Shown here: piece by piece, positions 1 through 7,238 of the stretch
Layout: every line of letters starts with the position of its first letter
How positions within the stretch are numbered: position 1 is the first letter of the stretch
The notes under the pieces: generated by a model
Database searches by the model: none
What the model was told of the DNA's origin: nothing
What the model saw: only the letters and a program-made list of their open reading frames with translations
Source of the DNA: Synechococcus sp. SP2 MAG
Lineage (GTDB): Bacteria > Cyanobacteriota > Cyanobacteriia > PCC-6307 > Cyanobiaceae
Length of the DNA: 38,367 bases
Assembly (NCBI GenBank): GCA_030756895.1
Contig: JAVBIX010000013.1
Coordinates: 1-38,367, forward strand
Reading direction: 5' to 3'
Program-made: the position numbers and the translations under genes

Positions 1-243
1 TGGGTCGGCAGCGATCGCTTCTTCGTTGAGCTGGTTGATAATAGTTGGGAAGCTAATCTTGCTACTCAGCCTCTCTGATACTCGTACAACTGGGAGATGT
101 GCTCGATGGGCTTCTTTCTGCTCAATGACAATGTTTCGTCCAACACTAAATCCTAAAATGCTAAGTGATCCTGCTACAAGAATTAATTGAACCCCTGTGG
201 TTCGCGTTAGCTTTTTTGCTAGTGATTTGGCTTGGATTTTCAT
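1..243 (-). CDS. N-terminal part of a membrane-anchored sensor protein (partial, runs off left edge)
   Basis: I translated the minus strand from the ATG at 243; it stays open for 81 codons to the window edge. The protein starts with a basic stretch (MKIQAKSLAKKLTR), then one clear hydrophobic segment at about residues 17-36, then a polar region likely to lie outside the membrane. This is the usual N-terminal design of a membrane sensor kinase. Its start codon overlaps the stop of the upstream response-regulator gene in an ATGA (240-243), so the two are probably translated together. The histidine-kinase assignment is inference from that pairing; no kinase domain is visible because the gene is cut. 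A methyl-accepting or adenylate-cyclase type receptor would look the same at this end. Confidence 0.6.
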   Translation of the reverse strand, partial: MKIQAKSLAKKLTRTTGVQLILVAGSLSILGFSVGRNIVIEQKEAHRAHLPVVRVSERLSSKISFPTIINQLNEEAIAADP

Positions 244-809
244 TGATTAATTTTTTGAATTGTACGAGCCAAGGTTGCCCTTCTGATAAGTTCAGCACCG
301 CTGACATTTAGTCTTTGGGCGATGGCTTTGCGATGCGTCTCTATCGTTGAATGAGCAATTTCAAGCTCCATGGCTATTTCTTTTGTGGTTTTTCCTTCTC
401 CGATAAGACCGAAGATGGTTTGCTGTCGCTGGGTTAACTCATGATGAGCGGGCTTCACGATTACATTGATGCAATGTCGCAAAGTATCGAAGGCATCGGT
501 TTTGTCAATGATTCCGTAAATAGATTGTTCAAGGTTTTTGGGACAAACAAACTCTTGTGCTGCTCCAGATAAAATGATTATTTTGATGTTCGGATTTTGA
601 AAGGTCAGATGATTTGCAAAGTCATTGCAGTGCCCATCTGGCAGATAGACATCAAGGATCGCAAGGTCAATCTTGTGATGATGTGAAATGTTGCTGGCAG
701 CTTCAATGCTTTCTGCTTTGAAGACATCCGATATCTCATTAAAGCTCTCCACCATGGAGCCAAGGAGGTCAAGAAATATCTGCTGGTCTTCAAGCACGAG
801 GCAATTCAT
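240..809 (-). CDS. LuxR/NarL-family two-component response regulator
   Basis: 189 residues with two domains. Residues 1-115 form a receiver: acidic pocket E7/D8, phospho-acceptor D53 in LAILDVYLPDG, the Ser at 81 in ILSG and the conserved K103 in IIDKTD. Residues about 124-185 form a LuxR/GerE helix-turn-helix, with LTQRQQTIFGLI, the GKTTKEIA helix and the STIETHRKAI recognition helix. It should bind DNA as a dimer when phosphorylated by a partner kinase. The next gene downstream on the same strand overlaps it by 4 nt and encodes a membrane sensor, the probable partner. The ATG at 809 is the first Met and places the receiver motif at the family's usual position. The target genes cannot be read from this window. 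Confidence 0.88.
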   Translation of the reverse strand: MNCLVLEDQQIFLDLLGSMVESFNEISDVFKAESIEAASNISHHHKIDLAILDVYLPDGHCNDFANHLTFQNPNIKIIILSGAAQEFVCPKNLEQSIYGIIDKTDAFDTLRHCINVIVKPAHHELTQRQQTIFGLIGEGKTTKEIAMELEIAHSTIETHRKAIAQRLNVSGAELIRRATLARTIQKINQ

Positions 810-896
810 GCAAATCGCGCAATAAGTACATAAACTTAGCTGAGCTTGGCCTCTATAGGGTTTAAGTGTGGTTAAGTTGGTAAAGGAAGGTTGCGC

Positions 897-913
897 TATG
901 CATTATTTGCATA
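897..913. promoter_or_regulatory. Perfect inverted repeat upstream of the response regulator (possible operator)
   Basis: TATGCA, 5-nt spacer TTATT, TGCATA. It lies 88-104 bases upstream of the response-regulator ATG, a position compatible with an activator or autoregulatory site. The 6-bp arms are short and the stretch is AT-rich, so chance is possible. Confidence 0.2.
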
Positions 914-959
914 TTCATGCAGGAACGTGATGGGTTTGTAACTGGAATCCCTTTTTTCT

Positions 960-1085
960 ATGCGTGATATGTATCGGTGGATACCTTTTCTCAACACCTG
1001 CCTGAGCTTGATTATTGCTGAATATGGTGAAGGTTGGGCTAAATCGTATTTGCAGGTCTTGAAGCGCAACATGATCTATTCCTGA
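960..1085 (+). CDS. Possible 41-residue peptide, unknown
   Basis: ATG at 960 to TGA at 1083-1085. The peptide begins MRDMYRWIPFLNTCLSL and contains a short hydrophobic stretch. I see no clear ribosome-binding site and recognise no family. It may be a chance frame or the remnant of a gene; coding is not established. Confidence 0.13.
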   Translation: MRDMYRWIPFLNTCLSLIIAEYGEGWAKSYLQVLKRNMIYS

Positions 1086-1219
1086 AGCCAATATGTGCTG
1101 TCACAGGAGTCTCGACCGATGATGAGATTTCGCTGATTGGGTTTAAAGGTCAGAACTGCATCGTGATGAATCCCAGCCCCGTTGGACAGGGTCAGCAACC
1201 AATCATGGAGTGAGATTGA

Positions 1220-1291
<72 letters not shown>

Positions 1292-1301
1292 GTGTGGAAG
1301 G

Positions 1302-1383
1302 TGGGCCGGGTTGGATTTGAACCAACGTAGGCAGAGCCAGTGGATTTACAGTCCACCCCCATTAACCACTCGGGCACCGACCC
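1302..1383 (-). tRNA. trnY-GTA: tRNA-Tyr (GTA anticodon)
   Basis: A class II tRNA with a long variable arm on the minus strand. The acceptor stem GGGTCGG pairs with CCGGCCC (one T-G pair). The anticodon stem-loop GTGGA-CTGTAAA-TCCAC gives anticodon GTA, and the T-arm contains GGTTCAAATCC. The discriminator is A and CCA is not encoded. It sits head-to-head with aroQ, whose start lies about 70 bases away on the other strand. Confidence 0.95.
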
Positions 1384-1450
1384 GAACCACACCAAGAGAG
1401 ATTACCAGCAAGGCTGTCGATACGATCAACCCATGTTTATGAGTCGGGCC

Positions 1451-1906
1451 ATGCACCTATTGCTGCTCAACGGCCCCAACCTCAATCTTCTGGGTCAGCG
1501 GGAACCAGGCCTCTACGGACGCCAGACCCTGGATCAGATCGAGACGGCACTCAGCGAGCGGGCTGACGCTGATGGCCTAACGCTGGAGTGTTTCCAGAGC
1601 AATTTCGAAGGTGCACTGGTGGATCGCATTCATCAGGCTATGGGAAAGGTAGATGGGATCTTGATCAATGCAGGGGCCTACACCCACACCTCGATTGCGA
1701 TCCGTGATGCTCTGCTTGGAACATCGATCCCTTATGTGGAGCTGCACTTGAGTAATACTCATGCCCGTGAACCGTTTCGGCATCGTTCGTTTCTGGCGGA
1801 CCGTGCCGTTGGCGTGATTTGTGGTTTTGGACCCGTGAGTTACGACTTGGCCCTCGATGGTTTGGTCCGCCACCTGCGGAAATCTGCGAGCGGAGTTGAG
1901 GGTTGA
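1451..1906 (+). CDS. aroQ: Type II 3-dehydroquinate dehydratase
   Basis: Catalyses dehydration of 3-dehydroquinate to 3-dehydroshikimate in the shikimate pathway; cytoplasmic dodecamer in the family. Visible signatures are [20 protein letters not shown] at the N-terminus (flexible loop with catalytic Arg and Tyr), [16 protein letters not shown] and [14 protein letters not shown]. Length is 151 residues against a usual 145-150. The reading frame stays open upstream into the tRNA-Tyr gene, so the longest ORF cannot be right. ATGs at 1433, 1439 and 1451 are all possible; I chose 1451 because homologs begin directly before the LLLNGPN strand. The stop overlaps the next gene's ATG by one base (TGATG), implying coupled translation with miaE. 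Confidence 0.93.
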   Translation: MHLLLLNGPNLNLLGQREPGLYGRQTLDQIETALSERADADGLTLECFQSNFEGALVDRIHQAMGKVDGILINAGAYTHTSIAIRDALLGTSIPYVELHLSNTHAREPFRHRSFLADRAVGVICGFGPVSYDLALDGLVRHLRKSASGVEG

Positions 1907-2532
1907 TGGCTTCAACGTCTGTGGCCAGCATCCGCTGGTTGGCTGCATCTACGAGTGCCTCTTGGGTGCGGCAAGCGATTTCGAGACCAATGGAGGTCTT
2001 GATTGATCATGCGCACTGCGAGCGCAAAGCGGCGGGGTCGGCGATTCAGCTGATGTTTCGTTATCTCTGCGAACCAGGTCTGGGGGAAGTGTTGAGTCCG
2101 TTGGCGCGCGAGGAGCTGGAGCATTTCGAGCAGGTGCTTGCGTTGCTGAAGGCGCGAGGCCGCTACCTCGAGCCTTTGCCATCCCCGGGATATGGCGGCT
2201 TTCTTGCCAAACACATTCGCAAAGGGGAGCCGCTAAGAATGCTGGATTCGTTTTTGGTAGCAGGCTTGATCGAGGCCCGCAGCCATGAACGGATGGCGTT
2301 GTTGGCGGAGCACAGCCCTGAGAAAGATTTAAAGGACCTTTATGGAAGCTTGTTGTTGAGTGAGGCGCGTCATTTTGGTCTCTATTGGGTGCTTGCCGAA
2401 CAGCGTTGGGCTCGTTCGGTGATCGTGCCCCGCTTGGAGGAACTTGCACAGGTTGAAGTTCAGGCACTCACTGGGGTTTTAGAGAAACCAGAGGATGTGA
2501 GGATGCATAGTTGTGGCGTTGATATTTGCTGA
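1906..2532 (+). CDS. miaE: tRNA 2-methylthio-N6-isopentenyladenosine-37 hydroxylase, MiaE family
   Basis: A ferritin-like diiron monooxygenase that hydroxylates the isopentenyl group of ms2i6A37 in tRNAs reading U-starting codons. The 208-residue protein carries two EXXH pairs expected to hold the iron: E70-H73 in REELEHFE and E153-H156 in SEARHFGLY. Additional carboxylates are E39 (HCERKA) and E123 (LIEARSHER). The ATG at 1906 shares its A with the aroQ stop. The first 20 or so residues look weakly conserved, so a later start is possible. Nothing in the sequence separates MiaE from other small ferritin-like proteins absolutely, but the motif spacing fits MiaE well. Confidence 0.85.
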   Translation: MASTSVASIRWLAASTSASWVRQAISRPMEVLIDHAHCERKAAGSAIQLMFRYLCEPGLGEVLSPLAREELEHFEQVLALLKARGRYLEPLPSPGYGGFLAKHIRKGEPLRMLDSFLVAGLIEARSHERMALLAEHSPEKDLKDLYGSLLLSEARHFGLYWVLAEQRWARSVIVPRLEELAQVEVQALTGVLEKPEDVRMHSCGVDIC

Positions 2533-2722
2533 TTTGTGCCATAAACCTCAACCAAATTCATGCCATATCGCTTGTCAGGGGCTTGCCTCATTTTTTGATC
2601 AATTCTTGTTGTTCGTTGCAACTGATTGTTGATGAAGTGATGTCTTCTTTAGATAACCCGCCGGTGAGGGTTGGAATGTCGTAGATCTCATCGGCTGGCC
2701 AGCTGTTCTGAGATCACGGCAT

Positions 2723-2750
2723 AAAAAAACTGCTCCAGTCATAGAGCAGC
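2723..2750 (-). terminator. Intrinsic terminator, minus strand, with no annotated gene directly upstream
   Basis: Read on the minus strand: stem CTGCTC / GAGCAG with an 8-nt loop, followed by seven Ts and then ATGCC. The nearest minus-strand gene upstream, mtnD, ends about 430 bases away, so the transcript it ends is either a long mtnD tail or a separate small RNA. Confidence 0.6.
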
Positions 2751-2795
2751 TTCTAACGTGCGCACGAGCTATCGAGTTTAAGAGCTTGGGCCCCA
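2723..2795 (-). ncRNA. Candidate small RNA of about 72 nt
   Basis: Inferred from a promoter-like pair ending near 2802 and an intrinsic terminator at 2723-2750 on the same strand with no open frame of use between them. The body includes a TTGGGGCCCAA palindrome near its 5' end. I do not recognise it as Yfr1, 6S, tmRNA or SRP RNA. The 5' end is an estimate from the spacing to the -10 box. Confidence 0.3.
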
Positions 2796-2801
2796 AACAG
2801 A

Positions 2802-2831
2802 ATCTTAAAGCGCAGTCCAAGAGGCCATCAA
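2802..2831 (-). promoter_or_regulatory. Promoter-like -35/-10 pair
   Basis: On the minus strand TTGATG (2831-2826) is followed after an 18-nt spacer by TAAGAT (2807-2802); read as TTAAGA the spacer is 17. This is a good match to a housekeeping sigma promoter and points at the terminator at 2723-2750. Confidence 0.3.
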
Positions 2832-2998
2832 TGAAGGACTCATGTAATGATCACTTGTTGGTTGATGATGTCATAAGTGATTAATCTTCTTTTGCTGCTA
2901 GCTGCCTTGCCCTATTTTGAGTGGACAGGCCCTGGACTTACTGTTTGATTTCAAATCTGAATATCAATCAGTGAAGAGAAGATGAGTTTTATGGCTGA

Positions 2999-3073
2999 TT
3001 AGTTTTTGTCAGTCAATGACTTGGACATTGCAGCTGCAAGAGCAACGCAACCCGCAACAATTAGATAGCCCAT
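2999..3073 (-). CDS. Possible 24-residue membrane peptide
   Basis: ATG at 3073 to TAA at 3001-2999 on the minus strand. The peptide is MGYLIVAGCVALAAAM followed by a polar tail SKSLTDKN. The first 16 residues are entirely hydrophobic or small, enough for one membrane helix, and the charged tail is typical of small cyanobacterial membrane proteins. It lies downstream of mtnD on the same strand. I do not recognise the family, and such a short frame could be chance. Confidence 0.3.
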   Translation of the reverse strand: MGYLIVAGCVALAAAMSKSLTDKN

Positions 3074-3181
3074 GAGATTGTTTTGAAGACCTAAGCATTC
3101 TTTTATTTGGTGGTGCCTGTTGACTGTCTCCGATGAGACCAAATCCTTAATCGATCAGCCCTTGGTTGTCTGCTCTCTTGC

Positions 3182-3760
3182 TCAAGGAAGGCCTGGATAG
3201 AAATTGGCGATTGGATCATCTGTGTAAGACGCCACCCATCCTCCTGAGTTTTTAAAAAAACGAATGACGCAATAGTTCGGGTTGGTGCCCATGTCGAACC
3301 AGTGCCGGGTTCCCGCTGGAATGGCGATCCAATCATTGGCTTCGCAGGTCACTTGAAGCACCTCATCATTGATGTGGAGTGAGAAGAGTCCGCAACCTTC
3401 CACAAAAAAGCGCACCTCATCCTCTGCATGTTGGTGTTCCTGCAGAAATGTTTGACGCAGTGAAGTGTTGGGCTGATCTCCCCCAACGCGCATCACATCG
3501 ACTGTTTGGTAGTGCTCGTGTTCTTTTACGGAAGCAATCAGCGATGCATAGGCCTCCAAAATTTGCTCTTGTCTGGCCTCGTGTTCAAGCTCTGGCTTGC
3601 TTGGCCAACGCTGAAACTTGATCCCTCGAGTTTTGAGTTCTGCGCTGATCTGTGCAGCGTTGCTCGTGCTGAAGAGTGGTTCCGGTTCCGGAGCAACAGC
3701 TGAATCATGGCCTGCATCAACGCTTCCTTCCTGCGATGCGTAGATCCTCAGCTCCGTCAT
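3182..3760 (-). CDS. mtnD: Acireductone dioxygenase, methionine salvage
   Basis: A cupin-fold metal dioxygenase that cleaves acireductone (1,2-dihydroxy-3-keto-5-methylthiopentene) to formate and the methionine precursor 4-methylthio-2-oxobutanoate. The metal ligands are clear: H109 and H111 with E115 in EHQHAEDEVRFF, and H153 in GTRHWFDMG. The protein is 192 residues, a little longer than the usual 180 because of an N-terminal segment rich in acidic residues and Pro (about residues 10-30). I use the ATG at 3760; a GTG two codons earlier is also in frame. It is divergent from cobI with about 100 bases between. No other mtn gene is in the window. Confidence 0.92.
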   Translation of the reverse strand: MTELRIYASQEGSVDAGHDSAVAPEPEPLFSTSNAAQISAELKTRGIKFQRWPSKPELEHEARQEQILEAYASLIASVKEHEHYQTVDVMRVGGDQPNTSLRQTFLQEHQHAEDEVRFFVEGCGLFSLHINDEVLQVTCEANDWIAIPAGTRHWFDMGTNPNYCVIRFFKNSGGWVASYTDDPIANFYPGLP

Positions 3761-3858
3761 CAGCACTGCGCTGTTTGAATCTCAATCTTCTCTTGCCCCG
3801 ATGGGGCTCCGCCGTGGTGCTTGTTCCACCGGACGCTGTCATTGTTGGCCTGTTGGTC

Positions 3859-4614
3859 GTGGATCCTGTGCCTCACGCTCTGCAATTGATCGGAGTGGGC
3901 CCTGGTGATCCAGAGCTTCTCACCATTGCCGCAGTTCGCGCGATTGAAACTGCCGATGTGGTGGCTTATCCCGTTGCGCGTGCCGATGCCGATGGGATGG
4001 CTTGGACCATTGCTTCTCGCTGGACGCGTTCTAGTCAGCGGCGCCTGCCTCTGGTTTTTCCGATGGTGGCGGAAGCCGAGCCACGATTGAAAGCTTGGCG
4101 GCATGCTGCTGATTCATTGGCATCTGAGCTGCGACGAGGCTTGTCGGTGGTTTTGCTCTGCGAAGGCGACGTTTCTCTGTTTGCCTCGAGCAGCTATGTG
4201 CAATTGGCGCTGCGCAAGCAGCATCCTGATCTCACGCTCAAGCTGATTCCAGGCGTTCCGGCGGTTTGTGCTGCAGCCGCTGCTAGCGCAGAGATGGCGA
4301 TTGATTGGCCCCTTGCCTTGCAGCAAGACGGGGTTCTGATTCGTCCTTGCCCAGACGACGAGTCAGATCTAGAGCGATTGCTGCAACTAGCAGAAGCGAA
4401 CTCCATGGTGCTGGCATTGATCAAGCTGGGGCAGCGCTGGCCATGGGTTCGGGCCTGCCTGGAGAGGCGTCAGCTGCTGGAAGGCTCTCTCTTTGCGCAA
4501 CGGGTGGGTTGGCCTGATCAGGTCTTGGCACGAGCGATCGAAATTCCCGCTGAGTCGAAGCCTTATTTTTCACTGCTGCTCATTCGGCAGACTTGGCCTG
4601 AGGTATTGCCGTGA
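3859..4614 (+). CDS. cobI: Precorrin-2 C20-methyltransferase
   Basis: SAM-dependent methylation of precorrin-2 at C20, an early step in the corrin ring of cobalamin. The SAM-binding tetrapyrrole methylase fold is visible: LIGVGPGDPELLTIAAVRAI at the start, VVAYPVARADADG, then LLCEGDVSLFASSSYV and LIPGVPAVCAAAA. The length of about 251 residues fits CobI/CbiL (230-250). The frame is open from 3676, but that would overlap mtnD antisense; GTG codons at 3859 and 3868 put the P-loop-like strand at the usual distance, and I chose 3859. The end overlaps the next start as GTGA. Product is confident, start is not. Confidence 0.9.
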   Translation: MDPVPHALQLIGVGPGDPELLTIAAVRAIETADVVAYPVARADADGMAWTIASRWTRSSQRRLPLVFPMVAEAEPRLKAWRHAADSLASELRRGLSVVLLCEGDVSLFASSSYVQLALRKQHPDLTLKLIPGVPAVCAAAAASAEMAIDWPLALQQDGVLIRPCPDDESDLERLLQLAEANSMVLALIKLGQRWPWVRACLERRQLLEGSLFAQRVGWPDQVLARAIEIPAESKPYFSLLLIRQTWPEVLP

Positions 4615-5237
4615 CAGAAAGCGCTTCGTTTCTCACGCCCTTGAATTGGCTCGGGTTGATTCACCCCGTTTTGATTATTTTGTTTGTCTATCCGGTTGTG
4701 GGTGCCACGATTCGGTTGGGGATTTTGGCGCGCGAGCGGCGGCTGGATCTCAATCCGATTGCGCCAACGGTGCCGGTAGAACACGCCGATCACGGTCGCT
4801 GGGTCACCGGGGGAATGGTGTTGGCGGTGTTGGTGGCGCTGTTTCACAACGCCCTTGCTGGAGGGATGCAGGGTGATCAGATGCTGGGCTTCCTGCTGGC
4901 TGTTGTGGGTGCTGCAGCGGCTTACGTGGTGTTGTTAGGTGCAAAAGGCGTCATCGCAAAGATGTTGTGGGCAGCAGCCTGTTGGTTCACCCTGATGTTG
5001 ATTGCCTCTCAGCCTGCGTTGCTCCAGTGGCGCCAGGCTTTCCCAACAGCGGTTTGGCAGTCGCATCTATGGGGTGGTTCGGCCTTAATCGCCCTGATGT
5101 TGGCCTCGGTGGTGATGCAAAAGCAGATTGCTGGTCGGCTCGGGATGCGACGGCTGCATGTCTCGATGAATGTTGTTGTTGCTTTATTGCTTGCGACGCA
5201 GGCAATCACGGGGACGCGTGATTTATTGATGCGCTGA
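4611..5237 (+). CDS. DUF4079 multi-pass membrane protein
   Basis: 208 residues with about six hydrophobic segments (roughly 14-36, 66-85, 91-110, 115-132, 148-168, 183-201). It belongs to the cyanobacterial family of unknown function DUF4079, whose layout is reminiscent of cytochrome b561-like proteins. The His residues at the ends of helices (for example H19, H78, H153, H181) could in principle bind haem, but that is inference. The GTG start lies inside the cobI stop (GTGA, 4611-4614), so it is co-translated with cobI. Its last 15 bases overlap the 3' end of the glycosyltransferase on the other strand. Confidence 0.75.
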   Translation: MTESASFLTPLNWLGLIHPVLIILFVYPVVGATIRLGILARERRLDLNPIAPTVPVEHADHGRWVTGGMVLAVLVALFHNALAGGMQGDQMLGFLLAVVGAAAAYVVLLGAKGVIAKMLWAAACWFTLMLIASQPALLQWRQAFPTAVWQSHLWGGSALIALMLASVVMQKQIAGRLGMRRLHVSMNVVVALLLATQAITGTRDLLMR

Positions 5238-7238
5238 TCCCTGGATTGTGGGAACGTGCTGCGGGATCAGGCTCGGGTTGAAGGGGCCGCGTTTTGGTGG
5301 TGCGACCAGGCGCCGTAATAGGGCCAGCAAGGCACGGCCTTCTTGAGGCGCCTGCCGGTCGACCCAGCATCCTGGCCGGCAAAAAAGCCAGCGGATCAGG
5401 GCGTAACGCTCTTCTCGCTGTAAGGCTCCCCAGTGGAGAAGGGCTTCAGTTTCTGTTTTGTTGGTCAATATCACTGGCAATGCGGGCAGCTCTTCGCACC
5501 AGCGCAACTTGGAACTGGCAACCCATGGCAGAGCCTTCTGGGTGCAGGTGATCAGGGCGCCGCGCTCGCTTAAGGCAGTAATGCAGCAGGGGTAACGGTG
5601 CCCTCCGTTGTCTTCAATCCAAGCTTCCATTTTGAGCTTCTGCCACGGGGCGAAATCCTTCGCAGCTGGGTCCCAACAGGCACGAACTGCCACGATCAAA
5701 CTGAGCAGATTGATCACGCCCCACACCAGGCCGACCGGTCGACCGGCGAGCACCTGAGCTGGTAGACCGCTGCCGTTGGAGAGCAGTCCATGGAGGTTCA
5801 CCAGATTGAACAGCACCAGGGCCAGCAGTGGCAGTAGCAGCTCCGCGCTGGTGCTCCCGCGATCCCGGCGCTGATGTTTGGGGGTCACCCGAAATCCACC
5901 GATGCGTCCAATCAGGTTGGCCAGCACGGTCATGGTGAGAGGAACGGTGAGCACCCATCCGGTGAGTTCGCTCAAAAAGGCTGTTCGGGACCCGCGGTTT
6001 AACCAGCCCAGGGTCAACACTTGCAAGACCCAAAGCGGTAAGAGCAAGGTCAATACCGCTTGGCTGTTGAGCAAGATCGGAATGATGCCGAGTAGGCCAT
6101 AGCTGAGTGGCATCAGCATCAGCACCAGCCTTGGCACGTTGTTGAACCAATGCATCACTCCCTCGAGGTAGGCGATGCGTTGCCCAAGTGATAACCCTTT
6201 GCGATGCAAGGGGCCGCTGCTGAGCCGGAGGCTTTGCAAAGTGCCAGAGGCCCAGCGTTGGCGCTGGTGCACGAAATCAGCCATGGTTTCGGCCGCCAAG
6301 CCAGCGCTGAGTTTTTCCTGCAAATAAAGCAGTCGCCAACGCTGACGGGTCAGGCTGATGCCGGTCACGAAATCCTCAGAGATGGCTTGTTCCACAAAGC
6401 CACCGATTTGATCGAGTGCTTTCCGTTTCACAACAAAAGAGGTGCCCGCACACACCACGGCCCCCCAGCCATCGCGGACCGGTTGAATCCAGCGGTAGAA
6501 ACTTTCTTCATCAGATAGAAGCCAGTTCTCCATTCCCAGATTGCGCATCACTGGGTCGGCGTTGATGAACGTTTGAGGGGTCTGAAGTAGCGCAACCTCA
6601 GGGTCGAGCAGGAAGCCAATGCTGCGATCAAGAAAGCTGCGTTGGGGAATGAAGTCGGCGTCGAAGACCGCAACCAGTTCGCCTCGGCAGTGGCGCAGAC
6701 CATGATTGAGATTGCCGGCCTTGGCATTGGCGCGTTCCGATCGGTGCAGGTAGCGGCATCCCAGCTCGGCAGCGAGGGCTTTCACCTCATCGCGACCGCT
6801 GTCGTCGAGCACCCACACCTTGGTGTGGGGATAGGACAAGTTTGTGCAGCCAATCAGGGCTCGTTCGAGCACCTTGATCGGTTCGCCGTAGGTGGGAACC
6901 AGGATGTCCACGTGTGGTTTCCAGCCACTCTCTGCCCAGTGCGTTTGCCGGTCGTTGATCTCTGAGCGGCGATCGGGGAATCGCCGCCAAGCCAGCCAGA
7001 GCGGTACCAAGCCAACGAGAAGCAGCCAGGCTTCGGCGACGAGGAGCAGCACGCTGAGGGTGATCGATAAGCGGCTATCGAAGTTGAGGCTGGAGGTCAC
7101 TCTCCAGACCAAATAGCGCAGGGTGAACAGGCTGATCAGCAGGATCAGGCTGCGGCGTCCCCAGATCGGGGTGTCTTGTTCGGGCCGACGGATTAGCCAG
7201 AGCGGCCAGATCAGCAGCAGAGGCAACAGCGCATTCAC
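5223..7238 (-). CDS. Cellulose-synthase-like family 2 glycosyltransferase
   Basis: 671 residues. Two N-terminal membrane helices (about 28-48, 58-84) precede a GT2 domain with all processive-transferase signatures: D145/D146 in VLDDSGR, DAD at 193-195, the catalytic acid pair at 288-289 in ISEDFVTG, and QRQRW at 325-329. Several more helices follow (about 360-535), then a C-terminal soluble region resembling a PilZ domain. It should polymerise a beta-linked glycan from a nucleotide sugar at the inner membrane, but the product is unknown. No bcsB, bcsZ or export gene is nearby. Its ATG overlaps the dus stop (ATGA), so it is translated behind dus. Tail-to-tail overlap with the DUF4079 gene. Confidence 0.85.
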   Translation of the reverse strand: MNALLPLLLIWPLWLIRRPEQDTPIWGRRSLILLISLFTLRYLVWRVTSSLNFDSRLSITLSVLLLVAEAWLLLVGLVPLWLAWRRFPDRRSEINDRQTHWAESGWKPHVDILVPTYGEPIKVLERALIGCTNLSYPHTKVWVLDDSGRDEVKALAAELGCRYLHRSERANAKAGNLNHGLRHCRGELVAVFDADFIPQRSFLDRSIGFLLDPEVALLQTPQTFINADPVMRNLGMENWLLSDEESFYRWIQPVRDGWGAVVCAGTSFVVKRKALDQIGGFVEQAISEDFVTGISLTRQRWRLLYLQEKLSAGLAAETMADFVHQRQRWASGTLQSLRLSSGPLHRKGLSLGQRIAYLEGVMHWFNNVPRLVLMLMPLSYGLLGIIPILLNSQAVLTLLLPLWVLQVLTLGWLNRGSRTAFLSELTGWVLTVPLTMTVLANLIGRIGGFRVTPKHQRRDRGSTSAELLLPLLALVLFNLVNLHGLLSNGSGLPAQVLAGRPVGLVWGVINLLSLIVAVRACWDPAAKDFAPWQKLKMEAWIEDNGGHRYPCCITALSERGALITCTQKALPWVASSKLRWCEELPALPVILTNKTETEALLHWGALQREERYALIRWLFCRPGCWVDRQAPQEGRALLALLRRLVAPPKRGPFNPSLIPQHVPTIQGSAHQ

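Larger units (their letters stand above)
810..1219. other. Gap between response regulator and tRNA-Thr
   Basis: About 410 bases with no convincing gene. It holds an AT-rich palindrome near 897-913 on the upstream side of the response regulator and a 41-codon plus-strand reading frame at 960-1085 that I cannot assign. No intrinsic terminator for the tRNA transcript is obvious. Confidence 0.5.
2533..2998. other. Gap downstream of miaE with small-RNA candidate
   Basis: No open frame here looks like a gene. On the minus strand there is a terminator (2723-2750) preceded by promoter-like boxes (2802-2831). A 7-bp inverted repeat ATCACTT/AAGTGAT spans 2850-2881. No clear plus-strand terminator for miaE is present; the T-run near 2590 has only a weak stem before it. 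Confidence 0.4.

Noticed and set aside
1340-1450. Extended aroQ N-terminus
   Set aside because: The extension would translate the antisense of tRNA-Tyr; homologs start at the LLLNGPN strand.
2599-2820. Minus-strand open frame of 73 codons
   Set aside because: It contains the terminator hairpin at 2723-2750 and has no recognisable domain.
3676-3858. Extended cobI N-terminus
   Set aside because: It overlaps the divergent mtnD coding region and its residues do not belong to the methyltransferase fold.
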